Numbered from the stretch's first letter, positions 54,857 through 64,000 are shown. The stretch is 64,000 bases of DNA from Cellulosilyticum ruminicola JCM 14822 (GCF_001311925.1 NZ_BBCG01000017.1:1-64000), one strand, 5' to 3'. Notes: generated by a model from the letters alone, not told the origin. A program made the numbers and translations.

Positions 54857-56958
54857 ATAATAAGATTTCCTCCTGAAATACAAATTGCACCATTTACAAT
54901 AGCAATTACTTTAGCCAAATAACAAAATGGTATTCCCTCCTCTGAAATTTGCACCGTAAATGTAAATACCTTCTTTTCTTTAGGTAAAAGTGAAATTTCT
55001 TGAAGTTCACTATATTGTGCACCAATATTCTTTCCCTTTTTAACAGATAAAGCTACATATCCAAAGTATTCTTCTTCACTATTGTTATGAATCCATACTT
55101 TTATTTCTTGCGTCTCACCTAATGTCATACGATAATTCTGTAATGGCTCAATATATAAACCTTGTTCTTGTATGTCCCTAGGTATAACATGTACCACGCC
55201 ACACTTAGGACATATTTTCATTAACATTTCTAATGTTTCATCTATACTACACGAATAGCTTATTAAAGCAAGATCACTATTACAGGCTCTACATTTCTCA
55301 TCAAGTTCTGTATAATCTTTGTAGCAGAGTGAATTTCCCATAAGTGCCTCTTCATAACTAAAACCATCCTCGTGTATCCTCTTTGCAAGCTTATTAATTA
55401 TGCTCTTTTGAATTAGATTAAAATATTCTAACCATCTATCTTGCTTTTTGTAAACTTTACTATTCTCAGAAATCTTCCATAAGTAATCTTTTATTAATGT
55501 TTGAAAATTTATTGTAATCTTTTTAATATCTTTCATATAAACATCAAACTTTTCAACGCCAACCTTAAACTTCTCAAATCTTTCTAGATTACGTATAATA
55601 CCTAAATTAAAAGGCTTGCCTGGTAGCACTTTGAGATGTACAACATCATCTGTTATAAGTAATTTTGAAAATAACCATATTTCGTCTCCTACATCATTGA
55701 ATGCTGCATAAATAGGTAACTTCTTATCTGTCATTACTGAAATTCTAACTTTTCCTGAAAAGAACTGCTCTCTTATATCTGTTCCTGCTACCTTGATCTT
55801 GATAATCGCTGTCTCTTTAATCGATAAATCTACACTCTCAAGTTGCATCATTTCATGTATTACTGGTGCTATGGTTTCACTATTTTTAATTATTGGGTTA
55901 CCTATTAATGTAAATGGTGAATCTGGTCCACCTAAAGTATCATTATATGTACGATTAATGGTATAATTAATATGACCTAATGTATAACCTGACTTCCACA
56001 TTGCACTATATAAATAATTAAGTAATACACGCTCCTCTATAATAAATATGCTACCAATATAAGAAAGAATATTTGTATCTAAAAATCTAAAAGCTAAATT
56101 ATATGCATCATTAAAAATACATTCTGCTGGTTTCAAAGAAAAACAGGAATTTATAAAATAATGATCATACATTAATCCCTCTGGTGAAAACACCTTTGTA
56201 TTTTTAAAACACTCATATCCCTGGTAACAAGCTGGCATAATATCATTCTTATACTCATCTTTTTTAAGACAATTCGTCTTTGCACATAAGACACCATCAG
56301 ATATGTACACCATACAATCTCCACCATGTGCATTTATTGTACAGATATTATACGCTTTACTATATTCTTTAAGATTGGCATAGTTACACTGATCACCATA
56401 TGCATTGAGACTTTTTTCATCTTGCTCAACACCTTCGCTATTCTCTATTCTCATATAATTCAGTATATGAGCCTCTTTACTCTTACTCATTAAAGTATGA
56501 TATAAAATTTGATGTGTTAATGACTCGTAGTTTCTTCCCGTTATAATCCCATAATAAAATTTCTTAGTTGCACTTTGTATTTTATTTACTTTATTAATCC
56601 ATCTAAAATTAAAATAATCAGGGCTTCCAACAAAAATTAAATATTCATTAACAAATAATTGACTAAGTTCTTCCACATTATCTAACTTTACTACTGCATA
56701 CCCATTCCACTTAGCAAATGCCTCTGAAATGATTTTATAGTTTTTATCAAAATAAATAACAGACACATTCTCTTTTTCTGGCCTACTGGAATAAGATTCA
56801 TTTAATCCACATCCCTTTTCTAGGAATATTCCATTTAACTCCAGTTTCTCTTCTAATGGCTGCATAGATATTTTATTATCTATTAATGATAAATACCCTT
56901 GCTGTATAGATTCCTCATATGCTACTTGCTCAAAACAACTATTTATTTTAAATTTCAT
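54844..56958 (-). CDS. C25/caspase-like cysteine hydrolase-like protein with zinc ribbon
   Basis: The start at 56958 (GGAG 8 bases upstream) gives 704 residues; the open frame reaches 57018. A stretch around residues 205-275 has the caspase-hemoglobinase fold dyad, with His in TINAHGGDC (His211) and Cys in YFINSCFSL (Cys272). The later FTLIGNPII resembles the GDP-type end of C25 (gingipain) domains. Further on is a four-cysteine zinc ribbon (CRAC ... CPKC, ~585-615), and the C-terminus looks beta-sandwich-like. There is no signal peptide. A clan-CD-like hydrolase in an NRPS operon is unusual. It might release, cyclise or trim the product. Confidence 0.5.
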   Translation of the reverse strand: MKFKINSCFEQVAYEESIQQGYLSLIDNKISMQPLEEKLELNGIFLEKGCGLNESYSSRPEKENVSVIYFDKNYKIISEAFAKWNGYAVVKLDNVEELSQLFVNEYLIFVGSPDYFNFRWINKVNKIQSATKKFYYGIITGRNYESLTHQILYHTLMSKSKEAHILNYMRIENSEGVEQDEKSLNAYGDQCNYANLKEYSKAYNICTINAHGGDCMVYISDGVLCAKTNCLKKDEYKNDIMPACYQGYECFKNTKVFSPEGLMYDHYFINSCFSLKPAECIFNDAYNLAFRFLDTNILSYIGSIFIIEERVLLNYLYSAMWKSGYTLGHINYTINRTYNDTLGGPDSPFTLIGNPIIKNSETIAPVIHEMMQLESVDLSIKETAIIKIKVAGTDIREQFFSGKVRISVMTDKKLPIYAAFNDVGDEIWLFSKLLITDDVVHLKVLPGKPFNLGIIRNLERFEKFKVGVEKFDVYMKDIKKITINFQTLIKDYLWKISENSKVYKKQDRWLEYFNLIQKSIINKLAKRIHEDGFSYEEALMGNSLCYKDYTELDEKCRACNSDLALISYSCSIDETLEMLMKICPKCGVVHVIPRDIQEQGLYIEPLQNYRMTLGETQEIKVWIHNNSEEEYFGYVALSVKKGKNIGAQYSELQEISLLPKEKKVFTFTVQISEEGIPFCYLAKVIAIVNGAICISGGNLIIWDL

Positions 56959-56989
56959 ATCATATACTCCATTTCTACTTAGCAAGTTC

Positions 56990-58093
56990 TTATTTTTCCA
57001 TAATCGTTTCACTAACATTTAATCCAACATGTCTCCCAGGTTCCATTAAACAACCAAACAATTTATCACCTTTTTTAAGTTCTGTAATATTTTTAGGCTT
57101 ACCATCTACACCCATTACTCTTACATGCCAGTCATCTTGTAATACTACATTTATAGGTGTTTCTCCTATTCTCCCCTTTATAAGTAATAACGGTCTCTTT
57201 TCTGTTTTACTACGTCCTACAGATACTTTTCGTGCTGTTCCATTCGTACTAACACACATTAATGTTTTACCAACTTCTAATTCACTTAAATATCTACTTG
57301 TATTATCTGGTGCCATTACATAAGAATGAACTGCCCCCGCATTAACTCTAAACGGACGTAATTCCATATATGGTAAATAATGTGTTTCTGAACAAACCAT
57401 AATGCCACCTGCTGATGTAGAACCAATAATCATTCCTTCATCAACCCCCATCAGAGATGTTGTATCAATACAAGTTCGATCACCCATACCAATGTATTCA
57501 ATTTTATCTACGATAACTTCTTGTAAATTGATTTTTTGTGTTTCATCTGTTAATACATTTATTTTTTGCAGATTATCACTTGATAAATCTGTAATTACAA
57601 CACCATCTGTTCCTCTTTCTAGAACCTGTGAAGCAATTTTAGCATCTTCGACACTGTTAACCACCTTAAATAAAGCTACATTAGCTTTATTATTTTCAAT
57701 TTGTGCAATAACAAGTTCTAACGGAATATTAGTTGGATCTTTAAATTCAATAATTAATACATCATGTTTAATCCCTTCTTGCCATGCTAAGTCTAATGTT
57801 TCTCTATCAACAACTTTTACATAATAACCTGTTTTATAGCCTTTGCTTTTAATTTGTTCTAATTGTTCTTGATAAGCTGAAACAATAGTAATATCCTTGT
57901 CTAACTTATCTAACTGCTCATCTTTATCCATATAAACCATATAATTGATTCGTTTACTAATCTTAGTTTTATCTGTATCAAACGCTTTTTTACTGATTAA
58001 CACAGATTGTATAGGTAAATTATTAATAATATTAGCAACCTGCTCCATTGAAATTTTTTTTCTTAAATCCAAATATATATTAGAGTTTCTCAT
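56990..58093 (-). CDS. 3-dehydroquinate synthase II-family protein (GriH/AroB'-like)
   Basis: This 367-residue protein is of the archaeal-type DHQ synthase II family. Signatures are ERGTDGVVITD, EYIGMGDRTCIDT, the SLMGVDEGMIIGSTSAGG block, RPFRVNAGAVHSYV, GRSKTEKRPLLLI and VRVMGVDGKP near the end. In archaea the enzyme oxidatively deaminates and cyclises the aldolase product to 3-dehydroquinate. In Streptomyces the homologue GriH makes 3-amino-4-hydroxybenzoate. It lies 28 bases after its aldolase partner and first in an NRPS operon, which favours the aminohydroxybenzoate role. Confidence 0.85.
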   Translation of the reverse strand: MRNSNIYLDLRKKISMEQVANIINNLPIQSVLISKKAFDTDKTKISKRINYMVYMDKDEQLDKLDKDITIVSAYQEQLEQIKSKGYKTGYYVKVVDRETLDLAWQEGIKHDVLIIEFKDPTNIPLELVIAQIENNKANVALFKVVNSVEDAKIASQVLERGTDGVVITDLSSDNLQKINVLTDETQKINLQEVIVDKIEYIGMGDRTCIDTTSLMGVDEGMIIGSTSAGGIMVCSETHYLPYMELRPFRVNAGAVHSYVMAPDNTSRYLSELEVGKTLMCVSTNGTARKVSVGRSKTEKRPLLLIKGRIGETPINVVLQDDWHVRVMGVDGKPKNITELKKGDKLFGCLMEPGRHVGLNVSETIMEK

Positions 58094-58121
58094 TTTATTT
58101 GTTTAATATACATTAAGTATA

Positions 58122-58901
58122 TTAATACGCCTCCTTTACGCCATTTTTATGTACAATGCTACAAATCTCATTTATTAATTCTTTAGGATTTTCACTTTGA
58201 AAAACATTTCTACCTATCATCACACCAGAAGCTCCTGCATCCATAACCTGATTAACCATATCCAGTAATTGACCTTCTGTACGTCTTTCTCCTCCAGCTA
58301 TAAAAACTGGAATATTCTCAGCTTCAAAATACTCTTTCATTTTTTCAATTTCTGTATGATAAGCGATCTTAACGCCATCAGCACCAAGTTCTTTGCATAA
58401 TCGCACACAATGTTTTAAGTGTTCTAATTCCTCTTCAACATTTTTTCCTTGTTGCATAACATAAACCATTACAATAAGTGGCATATGCCATTCATTACAA
58501 GCTTCTGAAACTCTTCCTAAATCAGCAAGCATCTTATCATCATGCTCACAACCTAAATTAATTTGCATGGATACACCATCTGCTCCTAATTTAATAGCTT
58601 CTTCTACACTACTGACTAATCTTTTATAATTCCTATTTTCACTAAAACCAATACTGGCAGACAAATGTAAAATAAGACCTATTCTTCTTGGTATCATATT
58701 GGATATTTGACTAAACATACCTTTATGTAAAATTATTGCATCTAGATTTGACTGTGCTACTTCATTTATCAATTCCTTAATATTTTCAATACCTTTTAAT
58801 GGCCCATATGTCACACCATGATCTAATGGCAAAATTACACTCTTGCCATCTCGGAAATCATAAATTCTTCTCAACCTTGTATCTTTACACGTCATATCCA
58901 C
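58122..58901 (-). CDS. DhnA-type class I aldolase (GriI / ADTH-synthase-like)
   Basis: 259 residues counted from GTG at 58901; an ATG at 58895, behind GGGGCGG, is an equally good start. It is a DeoC/LacD/DhnA-type TIM barrel with SVILPLDHGVTYGP at the phosphate/catalytic Asp end, the Schiff-base Lys in GADGVKIAYH, FIAGGERRTEG and GASGVMIGRNVFQ. The family includes archaeal ADTH synthase and Streptomyces GriI, which joins aspartate semialdehyde to DHAP (or a fructose-derived ketose) as the first step to 3-amino-4-hydroxybenzoate. It is the first gene of the operon and directly precedes the GriH-like partner. Confidence 0.87.
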   Translation of the reverse strand: MDMTCKDTRLRRIYDFRDGKSVILPLDHGVTYGPLKGIENIKELINEVAQSNLDAIILHKGMFSQISNMIPRRIGLILHLSASIGFSENRNYKRLVSSVEEAIKLGADGVSMQINLGCEHDDKMLADLGRVSEACNEWHMPLIVMVYVMQQGKNVEEELEHLKHCVRLCKELGADGVKIAYHTEIEKMKEYFEAENIPVFIAGGERRTEGQLLDMVNQVMDAGASGVMIGRNVFQSENPKELINEICSIVHKNGVKEAY

Positions 58902-58963
58902 CGCCCCATCACTTGTTTTTATTTTACCTTTTAAATTAAAGTCCCTATACTAGACTTTGATAT

Positions 58964-58990
58964 ATTATATCATGATTTTTTTAATTCTAA
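58964..58990 (-). promoter_or_regulatory. candidate sigma-A promoter of the biosynthetic operon
   Basis: On the minus strand TATAAT (58969-58964) is preceded by a TTAGAA -35-like box (58990-58985) with a 15-base spacer. The box lies about 65 bases before the first start codon. The spacer is short and the -35 weak, so regulation or an activator is possible. The region is AT-rich, which raises the chance of false matches. Confidence 0.4.
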
Positions 58991-59010
58991 ATATTTATTT
59001 ATATTTTTAT

Positions 59011-59067
59011 AAATAATTTTAATGAAATTATTTATATTTTGTATTATTAATTTCATTAAAATTATTT
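59011..59067. repeat. perfect 20-bp inverted repeat
   Basis: AAATAATTTTAATGAAATTA at 59011-59030 is the exact reverse complement of 59048-59067, with a 17-base spacer. It lies upstream of the promoter of the biosynthetic operon and is not followed by a T-run. It may be a large operator or an AT-rich palindrome formed by slippage or insertion. Confidence 0.75.
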
Positions 59068-59454
59068 GTAAAATTAGTTATTATTCTTTTTATGTTTACT
59101 CGACAAGACATAAATCCTATTATTATTAAAATCAATTTAATTTATCTATATACAATAATTAGTTGTTTTTTTGTTAAATGGATATAAATCCAAGAATAAA
59201 ATGCGGTTTTCTCATAAATTTTTACTAATTTTTAATTATCCCATTTTCAACTATAGACATAATAAACAAAATAAAGTAACTTTTATGTTTTTATACCTTT
59301 CTTCATATTTAATAGCACTTATTCCAAATGCATTAAAAAACCTATAATTTTTGATATTATATATATTTATTTTATTCTATCGATTTGCTTTCTTCTAAGG
59401 CTAGTTAATCTGTCATGATACTTTTACTTTTTGAGTTTGAACAGGCTTATAAAT

Positions 59455-59507
59455 AAAAAAGTAGCTAAAGTTTTACTACTAATAGTAATAACTTTAACTA
59501 CTTTTTT
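59455..59507 (-). terminator. Rho-independent terminator of the GH94 gene
   Basis: AAAAAAGTAG, TAAAGTT and TACTA pair with TAGTA, AACTTTA and CTACTTTTTT, with single-base bulges, forming a stem of over 20 bp just past the GH94 stop codon. Confidence 0.85.
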
Positions 59508-59523
59508 AGCCTTATGCTATCAA

Positions 59524-61916
59524 TTACATTTCAACTACAATTTCATTTTCTGCATTTAATTTGCTTGCAAGTATATAGTTACTTTCTAGTTTTTCACCAT
59601 TTAAGTAGCAAGCTTTTACGCCACCTTGTGCACCATTTGGATTTTTAACTGTGATATTAAGATTTTTACCACGGAATACTTTTTCCATTGTGAATTCATT
59701 CCATGTACTTGGAATAGCTGGCTCAATTTTGATACCATCAAGGTCAGGACGAAGTCCTAAGATACCTTCTACACATCCTACCATTACTGTAGAAGCTGTA
59801 CCTGTAAGCCAGTGAACGTGTGAACGTCCTTCAAATGGACTTTCAACACTTTCTGTAAATTGACCATGAACGTATGGTTCAAGAACACGAACATCTGCAT
59901 TGTCATTTTGAGCTGCTGGTGCACTTTCCATGAAGTATTCAAATGCACGATTACCATGTCCCATTAATGATTCAGCCAAGATAATCCATCCTTGTGGTTG
60001 TGAGAAGATACCACCATTTTCTTTTGTTGAACCATTGAAAAGAAGTGCTAATGCGCCATCAAATGCATGATTTTTGAAAGATGGTGCCATAACACGTGCA
60101 CCATATGCTGTATTAAGTTCTCTATAAACTGATTCAAGCGCTTTTTCAGCTTGATCCTTAGTAGCAAGTCCACTAATAACTGCCCAAGATTGTGGGTTAA
60201 GCCACATACTTGCTTCTGGATTTTTCTTAGAACCAATTACTTCACCGTCTTCTTTGAATCCACGGATGAAACGGTCATCTTCCCAGCAGTTATTTTGAAT
60301 TGTATCGCCAAGTACTTTTTGTACTTCATCTAAGTAAGCGATATATTCTGTATCATTTAAGTCTTTTGCGAAGTCGCGAAGTACGCTCATTGCATAGTAA
60401 AGTTGGAAAGCTACGAATGAAGACTCACCTTTTTTACCAAGTCTTAAGCAGTCATTCCAGTCAGCATGTAAACCTGCTGGCATGTGGTGAGCACCAAGTC
60501 TTTCCATAGAGAAGTTAATAGCTCTCTTAAGGTGATCGTATACTGTTCCTTCTTCTTCATTTGCATAAGGAATTACTTCATTGATGAATTCTTTATCTCC
60601 TGATTCCCCAATGTATTTTAAGATTGTTGGGAATAACCATAATGCATCATCAGCACGGTATGCTGGATGTCCTGTTGCTTGAACGTAAGACATATCATCT
60701 GGTGTATCTTCGTGACCAGCGTTGTGATTGAATTTAACAAGCGGAAGTCCTCCACCATTGTTAACTTGTGCTGATAACATGAAGATAATTTTTTCTTTAG
60801 CCATAGCTGGATCAAGGTGAATGATTCCTTGGATATCTTGAACAGTATCACGATATCCATAACCATTTCTAAGACCACAATAAATGAATGATGCAGCACG
60901 TGACCAAATAAATGTAATAAAGCATTGATATGCATTCCATGTATTGACCATGTTATTAAATTCGCTACTTGGTGTTTTTACAATAAGATTGCTAAGTTTA
61001 CCATGCCAGTAACCTTTAAGTTCTTCTAATTCGTTTGCTACTGTCTTTACATTCTCGTAGCTTGCTAAGATTTCGTTAGCTTCTGCATCATCTTTTTGGC
61101 CAAGTACAAAAGTAATTTCTTTTGTTTCACCTGGTGCTAAAGTAATTTTTGTTTGAAGCGCACCACAACCATTGCTATTGTAGTTTAATGTATTATCACA
61201 TTCACCTTTTTCTACTGCAATTGGGTTACCATAGCTACGGTAACGACCAATAAAGCTTGATTTATCTCCATTATAAGATACAACTGGTGCACCAACGAGT
61301 CCTAAGAAACGTTCATTGTGGTTGCTACCATTGCAATCTTTATGACAGTTTTCATTAATTGTTTGAAGGATTTTATTTCCTTTGAAATATGTACGTGTAA
61401 TAAATAATGTATATTGTAAATTAACTTGGTCATTTTCGTAATTGTTTTCATTAGTGAATTCAGCATAACCAAATACAGAAAGATTTCTAGGTTTGTCACC
61501 TGTATTAGTTACTTTAAGATGCCAAACTTCATATGTTTTATTAAGTGGTACATAGTATAAAACTTCTGAATGAATATCTGTATAATCAGCTTTAATATTT
61601 GTGTAAGCTGTACCATGGTGACATTCACTTTTGTATTCATCAAGCTTTTACCTACTGGTTGCCAAGATGCTGACCAATAATCACTTGTTTCATCATCTCT
61701 TAAATAAATGTAACGTCCTGGTTTATCTTCTTGATTGAAGATATAACGTAAGATACGACCTTTTGCTCCACTCTTAACAAAACTATATCCACCTGCATTA
61801 TGAGATACAATTGCGCCGTATTCAGGAGATCCTAAATAGTTAGCCCAAGGTGCTGGTGTATTTGGATTAGTAATAACATACTCTCTGTTTTTTTCATCAA
61901 AGAAACCGTAATTCAT
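59524..61916 (-). pseudogene. GH94 cellobiose-phosphorylase-type gene with one frameshift
   Basis: Read with a single shift the region encodes ~797 residues, the normal size of GH94 cellobiose/cellodextrin phosphorylases. The N-terminus (MNYGFFDEKNREYVITNPNT, PWANYLG) is in one frame until about 61643. The rest (VFGYAEFTNENNY, GHEDTPDDMSYVQATGHPAY, the catalytic Asp in HADWNDCL, and a phosphate-site-like HVHWLTGTASTVMVG) is in another with no further break. The family phosphorolyses cellobiose to glucose-1-P. The enzyme would be cytoplasmic. A GGAGG site precedes the start. One indel may be a sequencing error, a real mutation or, less likely, programmed. Confidence 0.82.
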
Positions 61917-62120
61917 ACTTAACCTCCGTTAGTTTATTGACCTATAATTATATAATAGTATAAAAAATAAGTATCTTATTTTTCTTTATTTTATTATTAA
62001 TTCTAACATATAGCAAGGACTTTAAGTTAGAATTTTTAATTTTAGTCAATAAATTACTTAAAAGCAATTAATTATTATAATAAATTTACACAATTTTTAT
62101 TAAACTCTTTCAAAAAAAGC

Positions 62121-62795
62121 TGTAGTACCATTGTAAAATGTGCCCTATAGAGTAGACATTAATAAAAAGTATACCCTATAGGGTATTTTGGTGTATAATA
62201 ATTAAACATCAATCATTAAGCACGAAGACACATAAATGAGTAATAAGATTTTTACAGCTACTGAAATTGAAATACTATCAATGAATCCGCATGTAAAGAA
62301 AGTTAGTTCAAAAGGAATAACTTATACCGATGAATTTAAAAGGATTTTTTATTAGTGAAAATAAAAATGTAACAGATTATTTGAGATTAGAACTGGCTAC
62401 AGATACAATTCATACTCTAAAAAAGAGTGCAGTTCAACTACATAAAGATGTATTTATTCACTCAGATTAAGGAACTCACTATACAAGCCCTAAGTATCAA
62501 CAACTTGTAAAAGCATGCAATATGAAACAATCTATGTCACGACAAGGAAATTGCTGAGATAATGCTTCTACACGGATTATTCTTTAGACATTTAAAAGAT
62601 GAAATAACTTTAAAGGAATGTAAAAATATAGATAAAGTAAAAGAAGAAGTAGATGAGCATATCAAATATTATAATGAGTATAGATGCCAATGGAACTTAA
62701 AAAAGATGACTCCTGTAGAATACAGAAATCATCTTTTTAGTATTATCTAGCTTTTTTTAATGTCCTTTACAAAGGGTACATTTTATTGTACTACA
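62121..62795 (+). mobile_element. IS3-family element remnant
   Basis: TGTAGTAC at 62121 and GTACTACA ending at 62795 are the tips of an imperfect inverted repeat that extends inward over ~30 bases (ATTGTAAAATGTGCCC versus AATAAAATGTACCC). At 675 bp it is about half of an IS3 element, with most of orfA and the front of orfB deleted. The 5' part has a palindromic TACCCTATAGGGTA and a TATAAT box before the orfA start. The surrounding gap 61917-62235 has no other gene. Confidence 0.75.
62236..62750 (+). pseudogene. IS3-family transposase remnants
   Basis: The start (FTATEIEILSMNPHVKKVSS, then YTDEFKR) is the N-terminal helix-turn-helix of an OrfA. It breaks off at a stop near 62353. Then come the C-terminal DDE pieces of OrfB (RLELATDTIHTL, FIHSDQGTHYTSPKYQQL with TAA in place of the Gln codon, SMSRQGNCWDNA with a frameshift, then HLKDEI and YYNEYRCQWNLKKMTPVEYR). 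It cannot be active. Confidence 0.8.
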
Positions 62796-62812
62796 GCTTT
62801 TTTCCCTTTTTA

Positions 62813-64000
62813 TTAGTATAAAGGATATTTAGCAAGTAAATCAGCTACACGTTTTGTACATTCTTCCTTGTTTGCTTCAAAGTTAGAAAGTGTTTTGAAG
62901 ATGATTTCTGCGATTTCGTCCATATCTGCTTCTTTCATTCCTCTTGTCGTAACGGCTGGTGTACCAAGTCTTACACCACTTGTTACAAATGGAGATGCTG
63001 GATCAAATGGAATTGTATTTTTGTTACATGTTACACCGATTTCATCAAGCATATGTTCAGCTTCTTTACCAGATATGTTAAGACTTCTTACGTCTAAGCT
63101 CATGACATGGTTATCTGTACCACCAGATACGATGCGTAATCCTCTATCCATTAATCCTTTTGCAAGTGTCCTTGCATTTTTGATGATTTGTTCTTGATAA
63201 GCTTTGAATTCAGGTTGTAAAGCTTCTTTGAAGCTTACAGCTTTTGCAGCGATTACATGCATTAATGGACCACCTTGAATACCAGGGAAGATTGCTTTAT
63301 CAATCATTGGTGCTAATTCTTTTGAACAAAGAATCATACCACCACGAGGTCCTCTAAGTGTTTTATGTGTTGTTGTTGTTACGAAGTGTGCATATGGTAC
63401 TGGGCTTGGATGAAGTCCTGCTGCCACGAGACCAGCAATGTGAGCCATATCTACCATAAGGTATGCACCAACTTCATCAGCGATTTCTCTAAACTTCTTG
63501 AAGTCGATGATACGTGAGTAGTTACTTGCACCAGCAATAATCATTTTGGGTTTGTTTTCAAGAGCAATTTTTCTTACTACTTCATAATCAATAGTTTCTG
63601 TTTCTCTATCTACTTCGTAAGATACAATATTGTAGTGTTTACCAGAAATATTAACTGGACTACCATGAGTTAAGTGTCCACCATGACTAAGATTCATACC
63701 CATTACAGTATCTCCTGGTTTAAGTACTGCGAAGAATACTGCTTGGTTAGCTTGTGACCCTGAGTTTGGTTGAACATTAGCGTGTTCTGCTCCAAAAAGT
63801 TCACAGGCTCTATCTCTTGCTAAATCTTCTACTTTATCTACTACTTCACATCCACCATAGTAACGTTTTCCAGGATAACCTTCTGCATATTTATTTGTAA
63901 GTGTGCTTCCCATAGCAGCCATAACTGCTTTTGATACAAAGTTTTCTGAAGCGATTAATTCAATTTTATTGTTTTGTCTACTCGTCTCTTCTAAGATAAG
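62813..64000 (-). CDS. glyA: serine hydroxymethyltransferase (5' end outside window)
   Basis: 396 codons are visible; the frame runs off the window at 64000, so about 15-20 N-terminal residues are missing. This PLP enzyme converts serine and tetrahydrofolate to glycine and methylene-THF. Visible are [41 protein letters not shown] and the Schiff-base Lys in [14 protein letters not shown], with [15 protein letters not shown] near the C-terminus. All are typical of a complete, intact GlyA. The IS3 remnant sits directly downstream. Confidence 0.95.
   Translation of the reverse strand, partial: LILEETSRQNNKIELIASENFVSKAVMAAMGSTLTNKYAEGYPGKRYYGGCEVVDKVEDLARDRACELFGAEHANVQPNSGSQANQAVFFAVLKPGDTVMGMNLSHGGHLTHGSPVNISGKHYNIVSYEVDRETETIDYEVVRKIALENKPKMIIAGASNYSRIIDFKKFREIADEVGAYLMVDMAHIAGLVAAGLHPSPVPYAHFVTTTTHKTLRGPRGGMILCSKELAPMIDKAIFPGIQGGPLMHVIAAKAVSFKEALQPEFKAYQEQIIKNARTLAKGLMDRGLRIVSGGTDNHVMSLDVRSLNISGKEAEHMLDEIGVTCNKNTIPFDPASPFVTSGVRLGTPAVTTRGMKEADMDEIAEIIFKTLSNFEANKEECTKRVADLLAKYPLY

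Larger units (their letters stand above)
58902..59523. other. AT-rich noncoding leader region of the biosynthetic operon
   Basis: These 620 bases lie between the first gene of the biosynthetic operon and the GH94 gene. They contain no credible gene. They hold the operon's probable promoter, a short AAAGTC/GACTTT hairpin (about 58939-58959), a perfect 20-bp inverted repeat (59011-59067) and the GH94 terminator. Base composition is even more AT-rich than the surroundings. Confidence 0.6.

Noticed and set aside
58902-59523. CRISPR-like or tandem repeat array in the AT-rich leader
   Set aside because: The only clear repeat is a single 20-bp inverted pair; there are no regularly spaced direct repeats.
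61302-61499. 65-codon frame inside the GH94 gene
   Set aside because: The true GH94 reading frame is open through this segment and gives conserved sequence; this is an out-of-frame shadow.
1-64000. tRNA or rRNA genes
   Set aside because: I saw no cloverleaf-like segments or rRNA-like conserved blocks; short tRNA genes could still have been missed without a covariance search.

Overview
The window is AT-rich DNA from an anaerobic low-GC Firmicute. It is most likely a member of the Clostridia, perhaps a fibre-degrading Lachnospirales bacterium. The evidence is the base composition, the single-chain glycyl-tRNA synthetase, a C_GCAxxG_C_C redox protein, stalk-domain secreted proteins, a GH94 cellobiose-phosphorylase-type gene, and oxygen-sensitive enzyme families (2-hydroxyacyl-CoA dehydratase and U32 iron-sulfur proteins). 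The genus is inference.

Bases 1-8.3 kb hold ordinary small genes: helical hypothetical proteins, zinc-ribbon membrane proteins, stalk-domain secreted proteins, a DUF4349-type lipoprotein, a peroxiredoxin with an odd N-terminal tail, an SDR and a secreted alpha/beta hydrolase. Bases 8.27-10.1 kb are a gene graveyard with a PBP tail, an IS4 transposase fragment, a SNF2 helicase remnant and an SDR remnant. Bases 10.3-18.3 kb hold an EF-G paralogue, a NUDIX hydrolase, an amidohydrolase paired with a Cys/Met-metabolism PLP enzyme, a secreted transglutaminase-like protein, a broken DUF6994-like gene and a low-molecular-weight tyrosine phosphatase. Bases 18.4-24.1 kb are again eroded: an internally deleted IS66 element sits in a broken gene, and the GlcNAc operon keeps nagA while nagE and nagB are wrecked. 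glyS follows, intact.

The centrepiece is a roughly 33 kb minus-strand operon from 58.9 to 25.8 kb, with 15 tightly packed and apparently intact genes. It looks like an undescribed NRPS/PKS natural-product system built for anaerobic life. It begins with a pair resembling the 3-amino-4-hydroxybenzoate enzymes GriI/GriH (DhnA-type aldolase plus DHQ-synthase-II). Next come a C25/caspase-like cysteine-hydrolase-like protein with a zinc ribbon, an MFS exporter and a rifampin-phosphotransferase-like PEP-synthase relative. The assembly-line genes are C-A-PCP (Gly-like code), a 3004-residue KS-(dead AT)-carrier-carrier-C-A(Pro-like)-PCP-C-A(no Asp235)-PCP, and C(starter)-A(Asn)-PCP-E. Tailoring genes are an O-carbamoyltransferase, two U32-family proteins reminiscent of the oxygen-independent hydroxylase pair UbiU/UbiV, and a complete 2-hydroxyacyl-CoA-dehydratase-type set (activator plus two subunits). 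The last gene is an S12/beta-lactamase-fold serine hydrolase with three C-terminal membrane helices, the ClbP architecture.

The Asn code, starter-type condensation domain, terminal epimerase and ClbP-like hydrolase together suggest an N-acyl-D-Asn prodrug strategy as in colibactin, zwittermicin and xenocoumacin. A working colinear model is acyl-D-Asn, Gly, C2 (malonyl), Pro, then a non-alpha-amino-acid building block (perhaps the aminohydroxybenzoate), with no thioesterase in the operon. A 620-base AT-rich leader with a perfect 20-bp inverted repeat lies upstream. The window ends with a frameshifted GH94 gene, an IS3-family remnant and the 3' part of glyA.
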